A DNA stretch of 11,557 nucleotides, from positions 1 to 11,557 of the forward strand of contig CALBJC010000019.1 in assembly GCA_937892655.1 (NCBI GenBank), given 5' to 3'. The first letter of the stretch is position 1; every line of letters begins with the position of its first letter. Positions 6,575 to 11,557 of this stretch are shown here, one piece after another. The stretch is from an uncultured Clostridia bacterium. GTDB taxonomy: Bacteria > Bacillota > Clostridia > Oscillospirales > Ruminococcaceae. A program made the position numbers and the translations under genes. The notes beneath the pieces are model-generated. The model was not told the DNA's origin. It searched no databases and saw nothing but the letters and a program-made list of their open reading frames with translations.

Positions 6575-8154
6575 GAAGACCTTATTTTTCTAAAACCTCC
6601 TGCGCGATTTCGCAGAGTGTGAGATTTCAGGGCTATAATAAATCAGGTGAGTATGAAAATGCGGTAGTTGATATGGGCAATATGTGCTTTGATAACTACC
6701 CGTCGATAAAAACTGTCAACAGGCGCAGAATTGCCAAAACCCTTTCAAAGCCAAACGGAATTTTTTCTCACAACAAGCTCTACTGGGTTGATGGCGATAC
6801 GCTTTACTGTCAGGGAGAGGCTGTATGCAGAGTGCAGGATAACATCAAGGAGTTTTGCAAAATGGGCGCATACCTTGTTATTATGCCTGACGGAATCGTT
6901 GTAAATACCCTTGATAATACCTATGGTTATATGGATACCATTCACGATGTTTTGTCAGCTACAGTTCATTTTTGCGACAGGCAGGGTGCAGATCGTGATA
7001 CTGCTGAGGGCTTTTTAAAAATCTACCTTGCCCCTGCGTTTGTATCGGTAGATGATTTTATAGAGATTTACGATTGCGACCAAAAGCTTGCGGGGTGGCA
7101 CAGAGTTTATGCGACCTCTGATGAGAGCGCTGAGTTTTTAGTGGTAGATTACAGCGAAGATACCCTGCCTACAACCGCTATGAAGATACGCAGAGGCTTT
7201 CCGCAAAACGATTGTATGGTATCTGTCAACAACCGTCTGTGGTGCGCTGACAGCGAAAACCACGAGATTTACGCTTCAATTCTCGGTTCTCCTTTTTGCT
7301 GGCATCGCTACGAGGGCATTTCTACCGATTCGTATGCGGCAACCGTCGGGTCATCAGGGCAGTTTACAGCGGCAGCTACTCTTTATTCCTACGCTTACTT
7401 TTTCAAGGAGGGGTGCGTGCATAAGGTCTATGGCGATACTCCGCAGGATTTTGTGATTACAGAAGAGGTTATAAAGGGCGTCAAGGCTGACAGTAAGCGC
7501 AGTGTAGCGTATGTAAACGGCGGCATTGCGTATCTTTCAACAGATGGATTTTATTTCTTTTCGGGGTCTGAGGCTGTCTGTATTTCTCAGGCGCTCAAGG
7601 GGTGTGTATTCTATAACGCTGTGGGCGGGGCGATAGGTGATAAATACTACGTTTCCTGCTTTGAGAAAACCTCAGCTACTACGGGTCAATCGGTGCTTCT
7701 GTGCTACGATTTTTCAAATAATCTGTGGGCAAAGCTCGATAACAGCCGTATTGAAATGTTTTGTGCCCATGATAATCTTTTATATGCTCTGGCGTCAGAC
7801 GGTACGCTTTACTGCTTTGATGATGAGGGGGCATTCGGTATTGGTGACAGCGTTTTTGAAGATGAAAAGGAGTTTTTCTGTACTGTAAAGACCCTCTGCT
7901 TTGATTCATACTTAGCAAAGTATCTGCAAAGGGTGATTGTAGATATAAAATGTAGTGGCAGCGCTATGGTATCTGTCAGCTTTGATGGCGAAACCTTTTT
8001 TAATGCCTATGAGCTTTGCTCGGGCGTGCGCCACAGGCTGTCAATACCCTGCCATGCGGTAAGGGGGAGCTTTGTATGGATAAAGATAGAGGGTGTGGGC
8101 GAAACTGAGATTTTTTCAATTACAAAGCTTTATGAAAAGGGAGGTAATTTCTGA
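6571..8154 (+). CDS. Tail nozzle-like (beta-propeller type) protein
   Basis: This 527-residue protein is almost entirely short beta strands with repeated blade-like phrases: HNKLYWVDGDTLYC, GAYLVIMPDGIVVN, NRLWCADSENHEIYAS, SYAYFFKEGCVHKVYG, GGIAYLSTDGFYFFSG and DNLLYALASDGTLYCFDD. Regular repeats of 'x-L/A-Y-x-x-x-x-DG-x-x-Y' suit a beta-propeller. Nozzle proteins of P22 (gp10) and T7 (gp12) have such a fold and close the tail channel. Its place after the connector agrees. I recognise related large proteins at this position in gut podoviruses. It has many cysteines (about 20), unusual for an extracellular particle protein. It starts with TTG 6571; its TGA overlaps the next start by one base. 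The propeller call is an inference from the visible repeat pattern. Confidence 0.6.
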   Translation: MRRPYFSKTSCAISQSVRFQGYNKSGEYENAVVDMGNMCFDNYPSIKTVNRRRIAKTLSKPNGIFSHNKLYWVDGDTLYCQGEAVCRVQDNIKEFCKMGAYLVIMPDGIVVNTLDNTYGYMDTIHDVLSATVHFCDRQGADRDTAEGFLKIYLAPAFVSVDDFIEIYDCDQKLAGWHRVYATSDESAEFLVVDYSEDTLPTTAMKIRRGFPQNDCMVSVNNRLWCADSENHEIYASILGSPFCWHRYEGISTDSYAATVGSSGQFTAAATLYSYAYFFKEGCVHKVYGDTPQDFVITEEVIKGVKADSKRSVAYVNGGIAYLSTDGFYFFSGSEAVCISQALKGCVFYNAVGGAIGDKYYVSCFEKTSATTGQSVLLCYDFSNNLWAKLDNSRIEMFCAHDNLLYALASDGTLYCFDDEGAFGIGDSVFEDEKEFFCTVKTLCFDSYLAKYLQRVIVDIKCSGSAMVSVSFDGETFFNAYELCSGVRHRLSIPCHAVRGSFVWIKIEGVGETEIFSITKLYEKGGNF

Positions 8155-8480
8155 TGGCTGATTTTAAAAATATGCCCCTACCGCAAAAAACGCAGGATAT
8201 AAAGAATGATGTTGAACGATTAAGAGAATACGTTGACCTTTTCAGAAAGGATTTAGCGCACAGAAAAACGCCTATGGCTGAAAAAATCGGTCTGCCCGTT
8301 GTGGTAGTAAAAAAGATTACCTTCTCGCAGAATAAGCTTTCGCAAAACTGCGCTAAGGTAGAGCTGACAGATGGCCATATACTCATTTTTGATGAGTATA
8401 AAACGCTTGATGGCTTTCGATATATCGAGCGAGGGAGCGGGGCGCAGTTTGAGATATGCGAGGGGAGCGATGAGCTATGA
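8154..8480 (+). CDS. Unrecognised phage structural-region protein, 108 aa
   Basis: I do not recognise this protein. Residues 11-38 form a charged helix (KTQDIKNDVERLREYVDLFRK) likely to make a coiled coil, and the second half is beta-rich (LPVVVVKKITF, AKVELTDGHILIFDEYK) and acidic at the end. It has no signal peptide or membrane segment. Its start overlaps the nozzle gene stop (TGATG), and AAGGGAGG lies just before it; its own stop overlaps the next start (ATGA). Being locked between nozzle and ejection-type genes, it is probably a minor particle or assembly protein of the tail. Confidence 0.7.
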   Translation: MADFKNMPLPQKTQDIKNDVERLREYVDLFRKDLAHRKTPMAEKIGLPVVVVKKITFSQNKLSQNCAKVELTDGHILIFDEYKTLDGFRYIERGSGAQFEICEGSDEL

Positions 8481-9124
8481 TGACAGATGAAAGAAAAAAG
8501 CAGTTTTTGTTCGCTTTGCAGACAACTCTGCCAAGTATCTCAAAAGACCGCTGGTGCCGCCCTTATGACTGGCTGCCATATCTGCCGCCTTTAGACCCTT
8601 TAGTACCAAGGAGTCTTTATGAAACGGGTGACAGATATACAGATGAGCAGCTTTATGATAATGCTATTATGATTTTATCGCGCGGTAAGGGCGAGATATC
8701 AATAGATGTAACCTGTCATGGGCAGGATGGCAGAGCGTATTTCAGAAACGCAAGGCTTTTTACCCGTCAGGTAGAGCCTGGTAATACAAGAAGTGATACG
8801 GTGGTATATGATGATGAAGATATGCGCTGGCATATCTGGTATACTCTGGGCGGCAGAAACCTCATCTGCGATCTGTATTCTGATAACTCGCCTGAGATTT
8901 TAGAAATCGTGGTAGGTAAGGATATAGGCCGCCTATGCGCTTTAGACCCTGTAATTATCGACAGCAGTATGAATACGCCCATACATCTTGCAATACCGAT
9001 GTACTGCGAGGATATGTCAAGGATATGCGATACTCGGGGTTGTGAATGCATAGAGCTTTATGGCAGCAGAGATAACTACAGCTATCATACATATACAAAA
9101 ATAGATTATAAGGAGGAAGATTGA
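8477..9124 (+). CDS. Unrecognised phage structural-region protein, 215 aa
   Basis: I do not recognise this family. The sequence is rich in Trp, Tyr and Asp early on (RWCRPYDWLPYLPPLDPLVP at 25-44), then beta-rich (EISIDVTCHG, RWHIWYTLGG, NLICDLYSD, ILEIVVG), and ends with a Cys-rich stretch (MYCEDMSRICDTRGCECIEL). There is no membrane segment or signal peptide. It starts in an ATGA overlap at 8477 (a second ATG in frame follows at 8480). Its TGA overlaps the start of the next gene. Position and coupling suggest a minor tail or virion protein. The Cys cluster could bind metal, but no standard zinc-finger spacing is visible. Confidence 0.7.
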   Translation: MMTDERKKQFLFALQTTLPSISKDRWCRPYDWLPYLPPLDPLVPRSLYETGDRYTDEQLYDNAIMILSRGKGEISIDVTCHGQDGRAYFRNARLFTRQVEPGNTRSDTVVYDDEDMRWHIWYTLGGRNLICDLYSDNSPEILEIVVGKDIGRLCALDPVIIDSSMNTPIHLAIPMYCEDMSRICDTRGCECIELYGSRDNYSYHTYTKIDYKEED

Positions 9125-10038
9125 TGGCAGAATATTCACCATACAAAAACAAATTCCCAAAGGCCACCAGAGAGGGTCTTGTGGAATTTAAAATACCTGA
9201 AAAGAAAAAGCATAAGGGCAAGCGTGAAGTGCCTTCAAAGAATGAGCATAAGAATACAAAGCCTTCGAGTGAAGAAATCTCACAGCCTCAGCCTGAAAAC
9301 AAGTCATATAACTCGGCGTATCTGCAGAATATAAGTTCTGCGCTAAAAAACATTACAGCCCCGAAGCCCTTTGAATATGACTACACAACAGACGCTTTGT
9401 ATAAGCAGTATAAAAAGGAGTATGAGCGTACTGCAGACCTTGCCGCGCGCGATGCTGCGGGTAAGGCGTCAGCGCTCACGGGCGGTTATTCAAATACATA
9501 CGCGCAGACAGTTTCTCAGCAGGTTCAAAATGATGAGCTTTCAAAGCTTTCGGATAAGATACCCGAGCTTTATTCTATCGCCTACAATCGCTACCGCGAT
9601 GAAAATGATGCAGATATGGACCGTCTTTATGCGCTTTTGGATGTTGACAGAGCGCAGTTTGAAAAGTATCTTGACAGCGAAAAATTAAAGCTTGATAAAG
9701 AACAGCTCGCATATAAAATGAAAAATCAAAGCGAGGATAAAACGCAGAGCGATAAAGCTCAGAGTGAGAAAACTCAGAGCGATACAGCCTCACCGGATAC
9801 CGATAAGGTAACCGATATGGCGCCTGAAGCCTCTGACGCCCCGACGCCTGAGGCTATCAAGGCGCAGAGCGTTGCAAAGCTGACATCGCTTTACAAAGAA
9901 TATGCCGACTACATCTATGACGATAACGACAGACGTGATGTAGCGCAGGAGATCGAGGCTCTTTGCTACATCGGCTCACTTTCTCGTGAAGAGGCGGATA
10001 CTCTTATAACAGCCTTAAGGCTTGAAAATTTCAAATAA
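9124..10038 (+). CDS. Ejection-type internal virion protein with repeat linker
   Basis: The 304-residue product starts MAEYSPYK at ATG 9124, seven bases after AGGAGG (a TTG at 9121 is in frame but too close). The N-terminal 60 residues are Lys- and Pro-rich and probably disordered. Residues 83-180 hold FEYDYTTDALYKQYK, AGKASALTGGYSNTYAQTV and a IPELYSIAYNRY helix, a set I recognise from a protein common in Clostridia phage and prophage genomes near the tail genes. It is thought to be ejected with or to guide the DNA. A low-complexity linker (201-220) of five-residue units (NQSED, KTQSD, KAQSE, KTQSD) leads to a C-terminal helical part (250-304). The ejection role is inferred. This is the last phage gene; its TAA lies one base before the terminator hairpin. 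Confidence 0.65.
   Translation: MAEYSPYKNKFPKATREGLVEFKIPEKKKHKGKREVPSKNEHKNTKPSSEEISQPQPENKSYNSAYLQNISSALKNITAPKPFEYDYTTDALYKQYKKEYERTADLAARDAAGKASALTGGYSNTYAQTVSQQVQNDELSKLSDKIPELYSIAYNRYRDENDADMDRLYALLDVDRAQFEKYLDSEKLKLDKEQLAYKMKNQSEDKTQSDKAQSEKTQSDTASPDTDKVTDMAPEASDAPTPEAIKAQSVAKLTSLYKEYADYIYDDNDRRDVAQEIEALCYIGSLSREEADTLITALRLENFK
9724..9783 (+). repeat. Four 15-base in-frame tandem units
   Basis: Units begin at 9724, 9739, 9754 and 9769 and encode NQSED, KTQSD, KAQSE and KTQSD, with conserved CAGAG(C/T)GA cores in the last three. They lie in the linker of the ejection-type protein, in frame, so changes in copy number would alter only linker length. Confidence 0.75.
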
Positions 10039-10039
10039 A

Positions 10040-10066
10040 AAAAGCCACGTTTTAAGCGTGGCTTTT
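10040..10066. terminator. Bidirectional terminator between phage block and host genes
   Basis: GCCACG (10044-10049) pairs with CGTGGC (10057-10062) around a TTTTAAG loop, extended by A-T pairs at the base. On the plus strand TTTT follows the stem; on the minus strand a T7 run does, so it should end transcription from the phage operon and from the convergent PRTase-like gene. Confidence 0.85.
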
Positions 10067-10076
10067 AAAATTCATA

Positions 10077-10715
10077 TTAAAGCTTAGAATAACCAAATGC
10101 GTTTACCAGAGCGTCAACCTTCTGCTTCTGCTTGCACATAGGGCATTCTGTAGCAGGGTATGACTTGTAATCAGAGATATCGTCTGGTGAGAAAATGCTC
10201 TTTACATCGACACCGCCTATTTCATCGATAGCGCTGAAGAGTGCGGCTACGCCAACGAGGTTGCCGCTGTAATACTGCAGACATTCGATACATTTATTTA
10301 TAGTCCAGCCTGTTGAAGCGGATGAAATCAAAAGCAGAATGTTCTTGCCCCAGATCTTACCCTGAGAGTCATCTCTGAAAATGAGCTGACCGTTTGAGTT
10401 GGTTTCAGGAGTGATAACATAGATATCCTGACCTGCGTTTATTGAGTGAGAAGCGGACTCTGAAAGCTGCTCAGCCAGAAATGCCGCAATCGTCTGAGTT
10501 CCCTCAAGGGATATGATAGTGTCGATTTCTGTATTGATATACTGTGATGCAAGCTCCTTGGCTGTATCCTTTGCCATTTTATATGAGCGCTTCATAGCAT
10601 TTAAGTCAACATAATAATTGATGTGGGAGTGGTTAGTTGCAAAATGACCAGGGATAACACCGATCTTGATGTGCTTATTGCATTTTGCTCTTACCTCTGT
10701 AGTACGTCTTTCCAT
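10077..10715 (-). CDS. Orotate-phosphoribosyltransferase-like protein
   Basis: The 212-residue protein resembles the PyrE-like PRTases of Clostridia, which would join a base to PRPP in the pyrimidine pathway. Seen are TIISLEGTQTIAAFLA (66-81), resembling the PRTase core strand and helix, then NILLLISSASTGWTI (125-139) at the site of the PRPP-binding loop. Next come GVAALFSAIDEIGG and a C-terminal CPMC (191-194) followed by DALVNAFGYSKL. The usual loop has two acidic residues before the TG; here SSAS takes their place, so activity is not certain. ATG 10715 is chosen because it lies seven bases from GGAGGT (10723-10728); a GTG at 10718 is in frame but too close. It has its own promoter (10751-10779). 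The gene converges on the phage block and has no link to it in function; it is a chromosomal gene. Symbol left open because the family is only PyrE-like. Confidence 0.7.
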   Translation of the reverse strand: MERRTTEVRAKCNKHIKIGVIPGHFATNHSHINYYVDLNAMKRSYKMAKDTAKELASQYINTEIDTIISLEGTQTIAAFLAEQLSESASHSINAGQDIYVITPETNSNGQLIFRDDSQGKIWGKNILLLISSASTGWTINKCIECLQYYSGNLVGVAALFSAIDEIGGVDVKSIFSPDDISDYKSYPATECPMCKQKQKVDALVNAFGYSKL

Positions 10716-10722
10716 CACAATT

Positions 10723-10728
10723 ACCTCC
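10723..10728 (-). promoter_or_regulatory. Ribosome binding site of the PRTase-like gene
   Basis: GGAGGT on the minus strand, seven bases before ATG 10715, decides that start over the GTG at 10718. Confidence 0.8.
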
Positions 10729-10750
10729 GTGGTTAAGATTTAGTAAAGCC

Positions 10751-10779
10751 ATTATAACACATTGTCAATAAATATGCAA
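10751..10779 (-). promoter_or_regulatory. Housekeeping-sigma promoter of the PRTase-like gene, extended -10
   Basis: On the minus strand TTGCAT (10774-10779) is followed after exactly 17 bases by TATAAT (10751-10756), with TGT before it giving an extended -10. Transcription should begin near 10744, leaving a leader of roughly 30 bases. A TTGACA also lies in the spacer but is only six bases from the -10. No operator is evident. Confidence 0.75.
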
Positions 10780-10819
10780 GCCTTTTTTCACAGAATTTGT
10801 TTATATCTACCAATAAAAC

Positions 10820-10846
10820 AAGGGCAGATAGTTTTTACCTGCCCTT
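10820..10846 (-). terminator. Terminator of the birA-bioY unit
   Basis: AAGGGCAG (10820-10827) pairs with CTGCCCTT (10839-10846) around an 11-base loop. Read on the minus strand it is followed by a T-rich TGTTTTATTG. Its stem reaches the last base of the bioY stop codon. It separates bioY from the PRTase-like promoter downstream. Confidence 0.75.
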
Positions 10847-11373
10847 TACTTTATTCTCTTTTTGATTGCAAAATAAATTACTGCCGATGCTATGGCCTTT
10901 AAAATGTCAAAGGGGATAAACGGCAAAACTGATGTTATCAGCGCAGCTTTGAGCTTTGTATCAGAAACCATCATATACCACATTGAGCCTACCGTATATA
11001 AAAAAGCGAGCCCCGCTGCAAACGCTAAAAGCAAAAACGCTTTGTTTTCTGACCTCCTTGAAATGAATGATACCAAAAGCGCAACAATCGGATACGCTAA
11101 GATAAAGCCGCCCGTAAACGACATAATAACGCTTACTGACCCTAAAAAGCCTGAAAATACGGGCAATCCCACAGCGCCTAGCAAAACGTAGATAACCATA
11201 GCTAAAAACGCTTGTGCTGGCGGCAAAAACAGAGCTGTCAAGAATACAAAAAACAGCGATAAGGTTATAGGAATACTGCCTATATATATGCAAAACGGTG
11301 CGCCGATGCACATAAGCGCTGAAAACATTGCGATATAAGATAGCCAGTAGGCTTTACTGCTTTTTTTAATCAT
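10846..11373 (-). CDS. bioY: Biotin transporter substrate-binding membrane protein BioY
   Basis: BioY is the integral membrane S component that binds biotin in ECF-type uptake systems, working alone or with the shared ATPase/EcfT module. The 175-residue product has about six hydrophobic segments and family motifs: GSIPITLSLFF (32-42), LLGAVGLPVFSG (64-75), SFTGGFILAYP (85-95) and the C-terminal PFIPFDILKAI (151-161). The length is normal for the family. ATG 11373 lies seven bases from GAGG (11381-11384) and overlaps the end of birA by eight bases. No energy-coupling genes are in the window, so these would be encoded elsewhere. The pairing with birA supports the biotin assignment. Confidence 0.92.
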   Translation of the reverse strand: MIKKSSKAYWLSYIAMFSALMCIGAPFCIYIGSIPITLSLFFVFLTALFLPPAQAFLAMVIYVLLGAVGLPVFSGFLGSVSVIMSFTGGFILAYPIVALLVSFISRRSENKAFLLLAFAAGLAFLYTVGSMWYMMVSDTKLKAALITSVLPFIPFDILKAIASAVIYFAIKKRIK

Positions 11374-11557
11374 TATTTATCCTCAGAGAAATCTCGTTTG
11401 ATGTTATGTTTTTTTGTGTACCATCCTCAAGGCAAACTATCATACCGCCATTGTCAGCAATATCAAGCGCCACTGCCTTTGTTTTTTCTGTAGGCGATAC
11501 AATATAAATATCCTTACCAAGCATAAATGAAAGCTTTCTGTATTCATCAATAAGCCC
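11366..11557 (-). CDS. birA: Biotin-protein ligase / biotin repressor BirA, C-terminal end
   Basis: Only the last 63 codons are in the window, read from the right edge to TAA at 11366-11368. They give IDEYRKLSFMLGKDIYIV, then KAVALDIADNGGMIVCLEDG and NEISLRI. This is the C-terminal small domain of biotin-[acetyl-CoA-carboxylase] ligase, where 'Y.E.S..LG', 'A..ID..G.L.V...DG' and 'GEVSLR' are family marks. The enzyme attaches biotin to carboxylases; in many Firmicutes an N-terminal helix-turn-helix part, here outside the window, makes it also a repressor of biotin genes. It overlaps bioY, so the two are probably translated together. Confidence 0.85.
   Translation of the reverse strand, partial: GLIDEYRKLSFMLGKDIYIVSPTEKTKAVALDIADNGGMIVCLEDGTQKNITSNEISLRINND

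Larger units (their letters stand above)
1..10038 (+). mobile_element. Podovirus-like prophage structural module (left side cut by window)
   Basis: All genes up to 10038 lie on the plus strand, mostly overlapping or a few bases apart, in phage morphogenesis order: terminase, portal, protease, scaffold, capsid, fibre proteins, connector, nozzle, ejection-type protein. No tape measure, tail tube or sheath gene is present, which fits a short-tailed phage. The block ends at a bidirectional terminator beyond which bacterial housekeeping genes run the other way. No integrase, attachment-site repeat, holin or endolysin was seen, so the right boundary (10039-10076) is inferred only from gene content. 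The rest of the element lies left of the window or has been lost. Confidence 0.8.

Noticed and set aside
1..10038. Gene transfer agent cluster
   Set aside because: Loss of lysis genes alone is not enough; there are signs of decay, the gene set is that of a podovirus, and no conserved GTA gene order is visible.
10751..10770. TTGACA in the PRTase-gene promoter as the -35 box
   Set aside because: It is only six bases from TATAAT; TTGCAT at exactly 17 bases fits instead.
10892..11191. Plus-strand 99-residue open frame opposite bioY
   Set aside because: It is antisense to a clear membrane-protein gene, with no ribosome site or recognisable product.
1..11557. CRISPR array, tRNA, rRNA, riboswitch or insertion sequence
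   Set aside because: No spaced direct repeats, cloverleaf, conserved rRNA or transposase sequence was seen on either strand.

Overview
This window looks like the structural-gene block of a short-tailed (podovirus-like) prophage, or prophage remnant, inside a chromosome of the Clostridia. Gut Oscillospiraceae/Ruminococcaceae-type bacteria are my best guess, from remembered similarity of the phage proteins and of the flanking birA-bioY and orotate-PRTase-like genes. That placement is an inference. The strong AGGAGG ribosome binding sites and dense, overlapping genes fit a Firmicute.

Layout. Positions 2-722 hold the C-terminal nuclease part of a terminase large subunit, with a frameshift near 227-231. 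Its first ~630 bases are about 60% GC, unlike everything after them. From 722 to 10038 there is one tightly packed plus-strand gene series. In order it holds a portal protein, a Prp-type cysteine protease, a scaffold-like protein, an N4-gp56-type major capsid protein, a small capsid-adjacent protein, an intergenic hairpin, a beta-rich protein, a tail fibre and a protein with a carbohydrate-binding-like tail. It continues with a head-tail connector-like protein, a large nozzle-like protein, two unrecognised proteins and an ejection-type protein. I found no tape measure, tail tube or sheath gene, which fits a short tail. I also found no holin, endolysin, integrase, repressor or replication gene.

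At 10040-10066 a hairpin works as a terminator on both strands and separates the phage block from convergent host genes on the minus strand. These are an orotate-PRTase-like gene with its own promoter, bioY (biotin uptake), and the 3' end of birA (biotin ligase/repressor), which overlaps bioY by 8 bases.

How the genes fit together: the portal, scaffold and capsid proteins would build the procapsid, and the terminase would package DNA into it. The Prp-like protease keeps its His/Cys pair, and the capsid N-terminus carries a sequence resembling the Prp cleavage site of ribosomal protein L27, so I infer that the protease trims the capsid protein during maturation. The connector and nozzle would close the vertex, the fibre and binding-domain proteins would find the host, and the repeat-bearing protein may be ejected with the DNA. 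The terminase frameshift, a portal gene with no normal start codon near its ribosome binding site, and the absent lysis genes together suggest a decaying element. A metagenomic assembly join could explain the first 640 bases instead.
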